DNA from: Bacteroidales bacterium
Lineage (GTDB): Bacteria > Bacteroidota > Bacteroidia > Bacteroidales > P3
NCBI GenBank assembly: GCA_017962445.1
Contig: JAGCVI010000024.1
Location: forward strand, 1 to 64,000
DNA: 64,000 nucleotides
Direction of reading: 5' to 3'
The notes under the pieces were generated by a model, which was not told the DNA's origin, did no database searches, and was given only the letters and a program-made list of their open reading frames with translations. A program made the position numbers and the translations under genes. Of the stretch, positions 8,555 to 17,235 are shown piece by piece. Positions within the stretch are counted from its first letter, which is position 1; each line of letters opens with the position of its first letter.

Positions 8555-9506
8555 AATTCTTCCTCCTAAGTTTTCTGCACGCAAACGAAAGCGTACGGCA
8601 TAGCGGTTCTTTGTATAATAGCCATTCGACAATGCTATATGCCTTTGACAATCCCGAGCCTCTCAGTGTCGGTGACAGCACTGCTTCACGATAACATCGC
8701 ATCTGAGGCCATGGGCAGCCCTTTACCGTCAACACACGTAAATAAACATAGCGCAACCGCTGGTAGCAATCACTTCCACGAGTAATATCACCATGACTCT
8801 GCAAGAAGTCTGCAAACGACTTGAAAAAAGCACAGATGTCGGGCACGAAAACAGAACACCTGTCCTCCGACCACATGCCCGAAGTGGACGAATGTCTGTT
8901 GCTATGCCTTATATATGGGCTGATTGTGTCGTTGACATAGATATTTGAGGCCTTCTGCAGCAATAGCAGGACAAAAAGAGCATCCTCAAGAATGGAATGA
9001 TCCGGATAGCGCAACGATGGATTTTCGAGCATTAGACAGCGAGACACAATATAGGTCGTATGGTCAAGATATGCCGTCTGTGGCACAAATAGTTCCGATG
9101 AATTGATTCGACGCGTTGATGAACAATCAACCTTGGTTTGCGGCAGATCACTGCTTTTCGGCGATAATTCAACCATCGCTCCGGTATGCATCAAATCGGC
9201 ATCGTCAGGGAGTGACTTCAATATCTTAAGCAAATCAACAAACACGTCGGTACGCACCTTGTCATCGGCATCGAAGAACCAGACATAACGACCTGAAGCA
9301 ATTTCGACACCGCTGTTACGTGCCATTGCAGCTCCCCTATGCGGGCATCTGACAACCTTTACATTGTCTGCCGTTGGAGCAATAAAATTGTCCGACCCGT
9401 CATCAACAACAACGAATTCAACATCGTCGGCTGTGCCAAACGACGCGATACACTCATTAAGAGTAAACGAATTGTTGTATACTGGTATGATGACAGATAG
9501 TAACAC
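8547..9506 (-). CDS. Family 2 glycosyltransferase
   Basis: GT-A fold transferase of about 319 residues. The N-terminus LLSVIIPVYNNSFTLNECIASF, the VVVDDGS nucleotide-binding motif and the VWFFDADDKV (DxD-type metal/UDP-sugar motif) near residue 80 are characteristic. The start is set at the GTG 9506: the longer frame to 9611 would run back through the transcription terminator of pepD (9525-9557), and family proteins begin at the SVIIPVYN strand. It would transfer a sugar from a nucleotide sugar to a cell-surface glycan at the cytoplasmic face. Co-transcribed with the overlapping nucleotidyltransferase-like gene. Donor and acceptor cannot be predicted. Confidence 0.85.
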   Translation of the reverse strand: MLLSVIIPVYNNSFTLNECIASFGTADDVEFVVVDDGSDNFIAPTADNVKVVRCPHRGAAMARNSGVEIASGRYVWFFDADDKVRTDVFVDLLKILKSLPDDADLMHTGAMVELSPKSSDLPQTKVDCSSTRRINSSELFVPQTAYLDHTTYIVSRCLMLENPSLRYPDHSILEDALFVLLLLQKASNIYVNDTISPYIRHSNRHSSTSGMWSEDRCSVFVPDICAFFKSFADFLQSHGDITRGSDCYQRLRYVYLRVLTVKGCPWPQMRCYREAVLSPTLRGSGLSKAYSIVEWLLYKEPLCRTLSFACRKLRRKNCD

Positions 9507-9524
9507 TATATGGCAGTTGAAACC

Positions 9525-9557
9525 AAAAAAAGGGCTGCGGTTTTCAGGCCGCAACCC
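9525..9557 (-). terminator. Rho-independent terminator of pepD
   Basis: Read on the minus strand: GGGTTGCGG, loop, CCGCAGCCC (9549-9557 with 9532-9540, one T-G pair), then T7. It lies between the pepD stop and the glycosyltransferase start, and shows that the upstream extension of the glycosyltransferase frame is not coding. Confidence 0.88.
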
Positions 9558-9579
9558 AATCTGATTATGAAAAATAATT

Positions 9580-11031
9580 CTATTTCTCAGGAATAGCCTC
9601 CAAAACAGCAATCAGATAGTCGTAGAACTTCTTGCTGCTGGGGATGTTGGCACGCTCGTCCGGGCTGTGGGGGCTCTGCAGCGTCGGGCCAAAGCTGATC
9701 ATATCCATGTCAGGATATTTGCCGCCAAGGAGACCGCACTCCAAACCTGCGTGGATAGCCACCACAGCGGGTTCTTTCTTGTAGAGCTTTTTGTATGTCT
9801 GCTTCATGGTCTTGAGAAGCGGGCTCTTCATATTGGGTTTCCAGCCAGGATATGCGCCGCTGAGCTTGCAGCTGCCGCCAGCCAGCTCGGCGAGGCAGAC
9901 GAGACGTTCGGCAAGGGCTTCCTTGGCAGTGTCGACCGACGAGCGGAGGAGTGCCTGGACAGTGAAATTCTTGCCGGTAGTCTTGACGATAGCAAGATTC
10001 AACGAAGTCTCGACAAGGCCTTCCATATCGCGGCTCATGCGGATAACGCCGTTGGGAGCCACCATCATAAGGTTGATAATCTTTTGGGTGTCGGCATTGC
10101 AGATGACGCTCTGGCTCATGCGCACCTTCTCGTATTTCATAAAGAAGTCGGGCTCGACAGAAGACAGCTCTTTCTTAACCCATCCGGCAACCTTGTCGAA
10201 CTCGGCGAGGATGCACTCGGTGTGCTTCTTCGGGAAAGCAATGACTGCCTCGGCATCGCGCGGTATGGCATTACGCATATTGCCGCCGCTAACGCTTACC
10301 AGACGCAGGCCGCATTCAGCCACCCAACGCAGATGACGGAACATCAGCTTGTTGACATTGGCGCGGCCGGTGTTGATTTCCATGCCGGAGTGACCGCCCT
10401 TCAGTCCACCGAAAGTCACACGATAAGCGCAGTAGTCCTTCGGAGCCTTCTCGGTCTTGTAGGGAATGCTCAAGGTGGCATCGACACCGCCGGCGCAACC
10501 CACATAGAGTTCGCCTTCGGTCTCGGAGTCGAGGTTAAGCAGGAATTCACCCTTCAGCTCACCGGCTTTCAGTCCGAAAGCTCCGGTCATACCAGTTTCC
10601 TCGTCAGTGGTGATAAGGGCTTCGAGCGGGCCGTGCTTGATGGTCTTCGACTCGAAAACAGCCATGATGGCGGCAACGCCGAGGCCGTCGTCGGCACCGA
10701 GAGTGGTGTCGCATGCGTATACCCAATCCTCAACAATCTTGGTCTCGATGGGGTCTTTAAGGAAGTCGTGCTTCTTGCCGGCACGTGCCTGAGGCACCAT
10801 GTCCATGTGAGCCTGCAGAACCACAGGACGGCGTTTCTCCATACCCTTGGTGGCAGGTTTTGTCATGATGACATTGCCGACTTTGTCTACACGGCAGTCA
10901 ATTTTTTTGCTTTTAGCCCATTTTACGAGGAAATCACGCACTGCATCTTCATGTTTCGAAGGACGCGGGCAACGGGTCAGGGAGTAGAAATTGCTCCACA
11001 AAGCTTTTGGTTCGAGATCTTTGATTGTCAT
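9580..11031 (-). CDS. pepD: Aminoacyl-histidine dipeptidase / cytosol nonspecific dipeptidase PepD
   Basis: Cytoplasmic M20-family metallo-dipeptidase of 483 residues, the usual length for PepD, hydrolysing Xaa-His and other dipeptides. Visible motifs are the first metal-binding strand LQAHMDMVPQ (about residues 71-80), GADDGLGVA (about 115-123), TTDEETGMTGA (about 141-151) holding the catalytic acidic pair, and the C-terminal AIHAGLECG metal ligand region. ATG start at 11031 lies about 40 nt downstream of a strong promoter (11077-11107), divergent from the radical SAM gene at 11121. Followed by a clear terminator, so probably monocistronic. Confidence 0.94.
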   Translation of the reverse strand: MTIKDLEPKALWSNFYSLTRCPRPSKHEDAVRDFLVKWAKSKKIDCRVDKVGNVIMTKPATKGMEKRRPVVLQAHMDMVPQARAGKKHDFLKDPIETKIVEDWVYACDTTLGADDGLGVAAIMAVFESKTIKHGPLEALITTDEETGMTGAFGLKAGELKGEFLLNLDSETEGELYVGCAGGVDATLSIPYKTEKAPKDYCAYRVTFGGLKGGHSGMEINTGRANVNKLMFRHLRWVAECGLRLVSVSGGNMRNAIPRDAEAVIAFPKKHTECILAEFDKVAGWVKKELSSVEPDFFMKYEKVRMSQSVICNADTQKIINLMMVAPNGVIRMSRDMEGLVETSLNLAIVKTTGKNFTVQALLRSSVDTAKEALAERLVCLAELAGGSCKLSGAYPGWKPNMKSPLLKTMKQTYKKLYKKEPAVVAIHAGLECGLLGGKYPDMDMISFGPTLQSPHSPDERANIPSSKKFYDYLIAVLEAIPEK

Positions 11032-11076
11032 AATATTACTTGTATTAATTGTTATACATTATTCATTTAGGGACTA

Positions 11077-11107
11077 CAAAAATACTAATTATTTTGAAAG
11101 TGACAAA
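11077..11107 (-). promoter_or_regulatory. Bacteroidetes sigma-A promoter of pepD
   Basis: On the minus strand: TTTG (11107-11104), 19-bp spacer, TATTTTTG (11084-11077). Both elements and the spacing match the TTTG-N19-21-TAnnTTTG promoter. Transcription would begin near 11071. Confidence 0.75.
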
Positions 11108-11120
11108 ATTTTTTTTCCCC

Positions 11121-12032
11121 ATGAGCGTTGATAAAGCGATGGAACACTGCCAGCAATGCCCTCGTAAATGCCAGAGCCTTAAAAGGTTCTGTAATGCCGA
11201 CCCTAAACTGCCGGAAGCGGCGGCGGTATACGCACACCTCGGCGAGGAACCGTCGCTGTCGGGCAAGAAAGGCATCAGCAACATCTTTTTCGCCCATTGC
11301 AACCTGCAGTGCTGCTACTGCCAGAACAATGCAATTTCACGTGCCGTCGTCGCCCCCGAACGCATCACCCTGCGCGGAATAGAAAGCATTATCGATGCAA
11401 CCGCCGAGAGCCTGACACATACAGAAAACATTGTGGGACTTGTCAGTGCAACGCACTACGCCGACCTTGTGCCTGCCATCGTCGAAGGGCTGCACACACG
11501 CGGCCTTTTCCCCACCATCGTGTACAATACCGGCGGATATGAGAGAGTCGAGGTGTTGCAACGATTGGCACCCTACATCGACATCTACCTTCCTGACTTC
11601 AAATACGCCGACCCCGCGTTGGCGCTGCGTTACTCGAAAGCCGCAGACTACCCTGATGTAGCAGGTCGAGCACTGCGCGAGATGTACAACCAAAAAGGGT
11701 CGGCACTGCCAACCGACGACGACGGATTAGCCTTCCGTGGACTGATTGTCAGACATCTCGTTTTACCAGGACAGATAGACAACTCCATCCGTTGCCTCGA
11801 GTGGATTGCCGACAACCTGTCGGTCAACATCCACATCTCGCTCATGGCCCAATACTTTCCACCCGAGGGCATAGACCTGCCTGACCAGTTGGGACGCAGG
11901 CTTCATGCGGACGAATACAGACGTGTTGTGGAAGCCTTCAACGAGTTGGGATTCCATCGCGGATGGGTTCAGTCATGCGACGCAGCCGACAACTACAAAC
12001 CTCATTTCGACAACAAAACAACATTCAAATAA
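11121..12032 (+). CDS. PflX-like radical SAM protein
   Basis: Radical SAM enzyme of 303 residues related to pyruvate formate-lyase activating proteins (COG1313, PflX type). The 4Fe-4S binding motif is C60-x3-C64-x2-C67 in CNLQCCYCQN; an N-terminal cysteine set (CQQCPRKCQ and FC, residues 10-24) is typical of the family. TIM-barrel strands follow (IVGLVSATHYADL, TIVYNTGGYE, DIYLPDFKYA). Start ATG at 11121; the upstream in-frame TTG/ATG region at 11049 runs through the divergent promoter region. Its stop overlaps the ATG of the next gene by one base, so the two are co-translated. No glycyl-radical enzyme is nearby, and the substrate is unknown. Confidence 0.85.
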   Translation: MSVDKAMEHCQQCPRKCQSLKRFCNADPKLPEAAAVYAHLGEEPSLSGKKGISNIFFAHCNLQCCYCQNNAISRAVVAPERITLRGIESIIDATAESLTHTENIVGLVSATHYADLVPAIVEGLHTRGLFPTIVYNTGGYERVEVLQRLAPYIDIYLPDFKYADPALALRYSKAADYPDVAGRALREMYNQKGSALPTDDDGLAFRGLIVRHLVLPGQIDNSIRCLEWIADNLSVNIHISLMAQYFPPEGIDLPDQLGRRLHADEYRRVVEAFNELGFHRGWVQSCDAADNYKPHFDNKTTFK

Positions 12033-12646
12033 TGGCCAAACGAAAAGTATTCTCACTCTCCAACGACGACGTGCTTTCGCCCTACGACGAAATGCTCGAA
12101 AACACCGCTGTGCTCTCGTGGAACACCAGCTATACAGCCTTTTCGTTTGCTTTCTACCTCAACCATCTCTACGGTCTCAATCTGCAACGTCGCGACGACA
12201 TAACCCTCAGCACTATGAAAGAGACAATCATATGCTCTGTGTTTTCGTGCAACGACGGCGTCAACCACCAGTCCTTCTTCCTCATCGAGAACGGCATGAC
12301 AGCAATGCAGAAAGTCCAGAAAATGTCGTACTTCGACAAGACCCTCCTTATTCAGGGACCCGATGCCTTCGAAATAGCCGACGGCATATACAATGACATG
12401 CTGCGTCCGCACTCCAACGCCGTCGATATCATAGGCATGCAGCGCGAAGAGATGCGGCTAGACTTCGTCAACACAGGCATTGTCGAGACAGTGAAGTTTG
12501 ACTTCTCAGACCATAACAACCCGACATCGTCATTGATAAAACCTGGCATACCCGCCAGCAGCAAACAAAAAAAATTCCACGAGTTCCAGAAAGAATACAT
12601 CCAAGGCATCCTTGTGGAAATCGACGACCTGATTGAAGAGGAATAA
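12032..12646 (+). CDS. Conserved hypothetical protein, resembles IPExxxVDY family
   Basis: A 204-residue soluble protein beginning MAKRKVFSLSNDD; the ATG overlaps the stop of the radical SAM gene in TAATG. The W-N-T-S-Y-x-A-F-S-F-A-F-Y-L-N stretch and a following charged segment are reminiscent of the small Bacteroidetes IPExxxVDY family, but the match is weak. There is no signal peptide, membrane segment or catalytic motif that I can recognise. The C-terminal third ends in an acidic tail (VEIDDLIEEE). Coupling to the radical SAM gene is the only functional clue. Confidence 0.7.
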   Translation: MAKRKVFSLSNDDVLSPYDEMLENTAVLSWNTSYTAFSFAFYLNHLYGLNLQRRDDITLSTMKETIICSVFSCNDGVNHQSFFLIENGMTAMQKVQKMSYFDKTLLIQGPDAFEIADGIYNDMLRPHSNAVDIIGMQREEMRLDFVNTGIVETVKFDFSDHNNPTSSLIKPGIPASSKQKKFHEFQKEYIQGILVEIDDLIEEE

Positions 12647-12698
12647 GGACCTCTACGACTTGTTATTTGATATTTGTGTATCAGAAAAACCGCGAATT

Positions 12699-12729
12699 TT
12701 TGCCACTATCAGTTTTTTTTGTACTTTTG
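12699..12729 (+). promoter_or_regulatory. Promoter of the DUF349 gene
   Basis: TTTG (12699-12702), 19-bp spacer, TACTTTTG (12722-12729): a full Bacteroidetes-type promoter. It would give a leader of about 80 nt before the ATG at 12815. Confidence 0.72.
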
Positions 12730-12814
12730 CAGTTCGAATTTGTCGTCACAAATGTCGACAAATATGATTAATCTACTAAATAACAAGTAATTGTAACTCA
12801 AATTTAACGCCACA

Positions 12815-14911
12815 ATGGAAGAACCAAAAGAGATGCAGAACGAGGCAATGGAAACCACGGACACTCAAGCCGCCATTACCGAGAATGTACCCGAAACCCT
12901 GGCAGAACCCTCTGCTGAACCCACACAAGCGGAAGAGTCCACTTCAGAACTCGAGCACACTGAGAACAATCAAACAATGAATGAGCAGCCTGCCGAAACG
13001 GCCGCACCGTTACAAGACAACGAGCCTGCTCCCGAACCCGAGAGTGAAGCTCAACCCAAGGCTGAAACTGTACAGGAAAATGCAGAGTCTCAAACCACTG
13101 AGCCTGCTGCAACACAGGATGAAGAACCCACCGTTGACTACAGCAACCGCACACGTGAAGAATTGGTGGAAGACCTGCGCGAACTGCTTCAAACTCCCGA
13201 CATCACGAGTATCAAGAACCGCGTCGCAGCCCTGAAACTCTCCTTCAACAACGCCGACAAGGAAGCCAAGAAGGCAGCTTTCGACAAATTCATTGAAGAG
13301 GGTGGAAACAAGGACGAATACGAAGGCGGCGACGACGCAATCGCCGAGTCGTTCAAGAAAGAGTATTCAACCTACCGCGAACGCAGACAAAAACATATAG
13401 ACGAAATCGAGGCACAGAAACAGAAAAACCTCGAACAAAAACAGGCCATTCTCGAAGAGCTGCGCAAACTCATCGACAGCGACAACGAGAGCCTTAAACA
13501 AACATACGACGAATTCAACGCCATCCAAGACCGCTGGAAAGCCATCGGCGACGTTCCCCGCACCGAAATCAACGGCCTTTGGCAGAACTACCACTTCCTC
13601 GTGGAGCAATTCTTCGGCAAGGTAAGAATGAATAAGGAACTCATGCTTCTCGACCAGAAAAAGAACCTCGAGAGCAAGACCCTGCTGTGCGAAAAAGCCG
13701 AAGAGCTCATCGTCGAGACCTCAATCACAAAAGCCTTCAAGGAACTTCAAAGCCTCCGTGAACAGTGGCGTGAAATAGGTCCCGTTCCCGTCGAGCAGAA
13801 CGACGAGATTTGGGCTCGTTTCCGCAACGCCGCCAACCAAATAGACGAACGCCGCAAGGAGTTCTACGAACAACGCCACGAGGAGCAGGAGAAGAACCTT
13901 CTCGCCAAACAAGCCCTCGTTGAGAAAGTCAATGAGCTGACCGCCGAGATGCCTACCACCGCCAAAGGATGGAACGAGACATCGGCCGAACTCGACGAAC
14001 TGCTGAAAGTGTGGAAGAGCATCGGTCCCGTGCCAAAAGAACAAAACGAAGAAATCTGGAACACCTTCAAAGGCGGCATTGACCGTTTCTACGCTGAGAA
14101 GAAACAGCATTTCGAATCAGTCAAGGACGAGCAGACCGAGAACTACAACAAGAAAATAGACCTCTGCCTGCAGGCTGAAGCCATAGCAAAACGCGAAGAC
14201 TGGAAGAAAGCCACCGACGAACTGCTGAAACTGCAGGAGGAATGGAAGCATATAGGTCCCGTCAACCGCAAAGTTTCAGAGAAAATCTGGCAGCGTTTCA
14301 GAGGCGCATGCGACGAGTTCTTTAACAAGAAGTCTGAGTACTTCAACGCCCTGCGCGGATCAGAACAGGAGAACCTGCAAAAGAAAGAGGCTATTCTTGC
14401 TGAACTGAAGTCATACTCGTTCGGCGAGAACAAGGATGAGAACCTCGACGCCATCAAGGACTTCCAACGTCGCTGGATGGAGGTGGGCTATGTGCCTATC
14501 GCCGAGAAACAGCGCCTGCAGAAAGAGTTCCGCGACACTATCAACGGTCTGTTCGAACAGCTTAAGATCAGTGCACGCGAAGCTGAAGCCAACGCCTACC
14601 GTGAACGTATACGCAGCGTAGCCGGCAACCGTCAGGCAGCCAACGGCGAACGCGACAACCTGAACGAGCAGATACAAAAGCTGCGCAACGACATCAACCT
14701 GTGGGAAAACAACCTCGGCTTCCTTGCCAGCTCGAAACAAGCCGACCTGCTGAAAGAGGAATTCGAAAAGAAGATGCAAAGCGCACGCCAGCAAATAGCT
14801 CTTCTCGAAGCCAAGCTGAAGATTCTCAACGAGACCGAAAAGGCTGAAAGCCATCCGACCGGCAACGAGACTGCAGCCGACGCACCCGAGACAAAGCAGG
14901 ACGAAAAATAA
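12815..14911 (+). CDS. DUF349 repeat coiled-coil protein
   Basis: Soluble 698-residue protein. The first ~110 residues are low-complexity, rich in Glu, Pro, Ala and Thr. Then come five DUF349 repeats, each marked by W-[KR]-x-[IV]-G-x-V-P near the middle and a W-x-x-[FY]-x-x-x-x-x-x-[FY] end: at about residues 240-275 (WKAIGDVP), 310-345 (WREIGPVP), 395-430 (WKSIGPVP), 470-500 (WKHIGPVN) and 540-575 (WMEVGYVP). The C-terminus is a long coiled coil and another low-complexity tail. DUF349 proteins are widespread in Bacteroidetes and their function is not established; related repeats occur in proteins tied to RNA or ribosome-associated work. It is flanked by a good promoter and a strong terminator, so it stands alone. 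Confidence 0.88.
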   Translation: MEEPKEMQNEAMETTDTQAAITENVPETLAEPSAEPTQAEESTSELEHTENNQTMNEQPAETAAPLQDNEPAPEPESEAQPKAETVQENAESQTTEPAATQDEEPTVDYSNRTREELVEDLRELLQTPDITSIKNRVAALKLSFNNADKEAKKAAFDKFIEEGGNKDEYEGGDDAIAESFKKEYSTYRERRQKHIDEIEAQKQKNLEQKQAILEELRKLIDSDNESLKQTYDEFNAIQDRWKAIGDVPRTEINGLWQNYHFLVEQFFGKVRMNKELMLLDQKKNLESKTLLCEKAEELIVETSITKAFKELQSLREQWREIGPVPVEQNDEIWARFRNAANQIDERRKEFYEQRHEEQEKNLLAKQALVEKVNELTAEMPTTAKGWNETSAELDELLKVWKSIGPVPKEQNEEIWNTFKGGIDRFYAEKKQHFESVKDEQTENYNKKIDLCLQAEAIAKREDWKKATDELLKLQEEWKHIGPVNRKVSEKIWQRFRGACDEFFNKKSEYFNALRGSEQENLQKKEAILAELKSYSFGENKDENLDAIKDFQRRWMEVGYVPIAEKQRLQKEFRDTINGLFEQLKISAREAEANAYRERIRSVAGNRQAANGERDNLNEQIQKLRNDINLWENNLGFLASSKQADLLKEEFEKKMQSARQQIALLEAKLKILNETEKAESHPTGNETAADAPETKQDEK

Positions 14912-14931
14912 ACGACATACCGTCCAATACG

Positions 14932-14970
14932 AATAGGGTGTTCCACATATAAAAGGAACACCCTATTTTT
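14932..14970 (+). terminator. Rho-independent terminator after the DUF349 gene
   Basis: Perfect 13-bp stem AATAGGGTGTTCC / GGAACACCCTATT (14932-14944 with 14955-14967), 10-nt loop, T-rich end. Confidence 0.93.
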
Positions 14971-14983
14971 AACAAAGAGACAA

Positions 14984-15967
14984 ATGAAAATACATAAAAT
15001 CCTTGTCATAAGCATAGCAATCGCACTCTCGTTGGTGTCATGCAAAAAAAGGCATGTCGATGTCAGCATTACGCGTTTCGACGAAATTTTCTTTGAGACA
15101 CCTGCCAACGAGCTAGCTGCCAAGCTGAAAGAATTCCAGGCAGATTTTCCGATAGAGGTGTTAAAAGATTCGCCCGATAACCCACAGTATATGGCCACAC
15201 TTCTTGCGTTCAGAAACGACAGTATTGCGCGCGACATTTACAACATCACACACGAAAAATACAAAGACCTCGGATGGCTTGAAGATGAACTGGGCGACGC
15301 TCTAGGCCTTGCACAAAAAGAATATGACGAAATAGATATAGAGCATTTTTGCACCTATATATACCAGTATCAATTCCCGGAAATAAGTTACAAGGACCGC
15401 ATAATCGTCGAAAGAGAAAAGAAAAGTGTGCTCATAAGCCTTGAAATGTACGCCTTGGACGTGGAGCAATACCAGTACCTCGGTCTGCCTACGTATATGG
15501 CTAACCTCTGCAAAAAAGAATACCTTGCCAGCGACATCATGGCAGAGATAGCTAGACAATACATTGCCAAACCGCAAAACAGAGAGCCAAACCTACTCGA
15601 CCTAATAATAGAAGAAGGAAAGGTTCTCTATTTCCTCGATGAGGTCATGCCAAAGAAAGAAGACCATCTAAAGATACGCTACACACCGGAACAGCTGGAA
15701 TGGTGCAAGAAGAACGAGAAAAACATCTGGACCTACTTCATACAAAACAACATGTTGTACGACAAGGATTTGCTCAAATACCAGAATTTCTATGACGAGG
15801 CCCCGAAGACCAACGCATTCAAGGATTCCGCACCGCGCACAACGCAGTATATCGGCTGGCAAATTGTACGGAGCTACATGAAAAACAACAAAAAATGCGA
15901 CATGAAGGAACTTTTCGAGAATGATGACTCGCAAGGCATTCTCATGGCCTCGAAATACAAACCTTGA
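14984..15967 (+). CDS. GldB-like gliding motility lipoprotein
   Basis: Lipoprotein of 327 residues with lipobox ending SLVSC at Cys20. After the cysteine the sequence VSITRFDEIFFETP, a central YQFPEISYKDRIIV, PTYMANLCKKEYLASDIMAEIARQYI and a C-terminal RTTQYIGWQIVRSYM segment follow the pattern of GldB, a lipoprotein needed for gliding and associated with the T9SS in Flavobacteriia, with homologues in non-gliding Bacteroidales. It probably sits in the envelope and supports T9SS function, which fits the T9SS cargo genes at the start of the window. The next gene, a lipid kinase, follows after 10 nt and is probably in the same operon. Confidence 0.75.
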   Translation: MKIHKILVISIAIALSLVSCKKRHVDVSITRFDEIFFETPANELAAKLKEFQADFPIEVLKDSPDNPQYMATLLAFRNDSIARDIYNITHEKYKDLGWLEDELGDALGLAQKEYDEIDIEHFCTYIYQYQFPEISYKDRIIVEREKKSVLISLEMYALDVEQYQYLGLPTYMANLCKKEYLASDIMAEIARQYIAKPQNREPNLLDLIIEEGKVLYFLDEVMPKKEDHLKIRYTPEQLEWCKKNEKNIWTYFIQNNMLYDKDLLKYQNFYDEAPKTNAFKDSAPRTTQYIGWQIVRSYMKNNKKCDMKELFENDDSQGILMASKYKP

Positions 15968-15977
15968 CACCTGTTCA

Positions 15978-16856
15978 ATGAAACGGAACCTGCTTTTTAT
16001 AGTCAACCCCATCTCTGGCATCGGGAAACAGAAGAAAATCGAGGAGATACTCAAATCAACCATCGATAATAGCCTGATAGACTACACCGTGCGCTACACG
16101 GAACACATCCATCACGGAAACGAACTGGCTAAAGAGGCTGTAGGGCAGGGTTGTTTCGATGCTATAGTTGCCGTGGGTGGCGACGGCAGCGTAAACGATG
16201 TCGTATCCGGCATTGTCGGTAGCGACATGACACTTGGAATCATACCATGCGGCAGCGGCAACGGCCTGGCTCGCAACCTGAAGATTCCACTGACACCCAT
16301 CCATGCCATTGAGATGCTGAACCACTACAAAGTGGCTGAAATCGACACCATCGACCTCAACGGCCGCACTGTGGCCAGCATAGCAGGCATTGGATTCGAC
16401 GCACGTGTTGCACGCCGCATGAAACAGGCAAAAGTGCGTGGCCTGCAGGCTTACGCCAAAATAATTCTGACTGACTATCCAAACTACAAAGAGCATGTCT
16501 ACCAACTGACCATAGACGGCGAGGAAATTGAACGCAAAGCATGGTTCATCAGCTTCGCCAACTCAAACCAGTTTGGATACAACACCGCCATAGCCCCAAT
16601 GGCAAAACTCGACGACGGACTTATTGACGTATGCATCGTCGACCGCATACCTCTACTGCACCTGCCGTTGACAGCTCCACTTATTTACCTTAACCATTTT
16701 GAACTGTCGCAACATGTAGAGATATTCAAGGCCCGTGAGGTTATTGTGCACAACAACACCGAAAGATGGGTCAACATTGACGGCGAAGGCGAGTGCATCG
16801 GCACCGAACTGCACTTCCGCAACTTCAGGAAATCACTGAAAGTTATTGTACCCTGA
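15978..16856 (+). CDS. Diacylglycerol kinase-family lipid kinase
   Basis: Cytoplasmic/membrane-associated lipid kinase of about 292 residues. The DAGK catalytic domain shows IVNPISGIGKQKK at the start, the nucleotide-binding AVGGDGSVNDVVSG (about residues 60-73) and IIPCGSGNGLARNL (about 83-96), which are diagnostic for the DAGK/sphingosine kinase/YegS group. ATG at 15978 fits the family N-terminus; the longer frame to 15921 lies inside gldB. It would phosphorylate a diacylglycerol or other lipid, recycling it into phospholipid synthesis. Exact substrate unclear (DgkB versus YegS-like). Confidence 0.88.
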   Translation: MKRNLLFIVNPISGIGKQKKIEEILKSTIDNSLIDYTVRYTEHIHHGNELAKEAVGQGCFDAIVAVGGDGSVNDVVSGIVGSDMTLGIIPCGSGNGLARNLKIPLTPIHAIEMLNHYKVAEIDTIDLNGRTVASIAGIGFDARVARRMKQAKVRGLQAYAKIILTDYPNYKEHVYQLTIDGEEIERKAWFISFANSNQFGYNTAIAPMAKLDDGLIDVCIVDRIPLLHLPLTAPLIYLNHFELSQHVEIFKAREVIVHNNTERWVNIDGEGECIGTELHFRNFRKSLKVIVP

Positions 16857-16894
16857 TTCTTGAATTGAGGATTCAGAATTCACTATCTGAAAAG

Positions 16895-17224
16895 CTATAC
16901 CCTGTATCCGGCATCGCGAAGCAATGCGGTGACCTTCTCACGGAAGTCGCCCTGGACCATTATCTCACCATCTTTGGCAGCACCGCCGACACCGCATTTT
17001 GTCTTCAGCATCTTGCCAAGAGCGGCCAGGTCATCGTCCGTCCCAACAAATCCAGTGACAAGTGTTACCTGCTTGCCGCCACGCTGCTTACGGTCGAGCG
17101 TAACGCGTAGCTTTTGCCGGTCAGGTGGCAGCGTCTCGACAACAGGCTGCTCGTCTTCGTATGCATATTTGTATTCAGGGTTTGTGGAATAGACCACCCC
17201 TACCCTGTTTTTACTTTTCGACAT
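16895..17224 (-). CDS. yciH: SUI1/YciH-family translation initiation factor-like protein
   Basis: Small basic protein of 109 residues: a variable N-terminal tail followed by the SUI1 fold (LRVTLDRKQRGGKQVTLVTGFVGTDDDLAALGKMLKTKCGVGGAAKDGEIMVQGD pattern, with the KQRGGK and CGVGGA-x-KDG motifs of the eIF1/YciH family). In bacteria such proteins bind the small ribosomal subunit near the decoding site and influence initiation fidelity. It is the last gene of a minus-strand cluster with cell-wall genes, 11 nt after the NlpC/P60 stop. Confidence 0.88.
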   Translation of the reverse strand: MSKSKNRVGVVYSTNPEYKYAYEDEQPVVETLPPDRQKLRVTLDRKQRGGKQVTLVTGFVGTDDDLAALGKMLKTKCGVGGAAKDGEIMVQGDFREKVTALLRDAGYRV

Positions 17225-17235
17225 AAATTTTAGAT

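Noticed and set aside
9507-9611. N-terminal extension of the glycosyltransferase
   Set aside because: The extension would be encoded across the pepD terminator hairpin and adds residues not found in GT2 proteins.
9667-11070. 467-codon open frame antisense to pepD
   Set aside because: Shadow of pepD; no recognisable motif, and it runs through the pepD promoter and the opposite-strand start.
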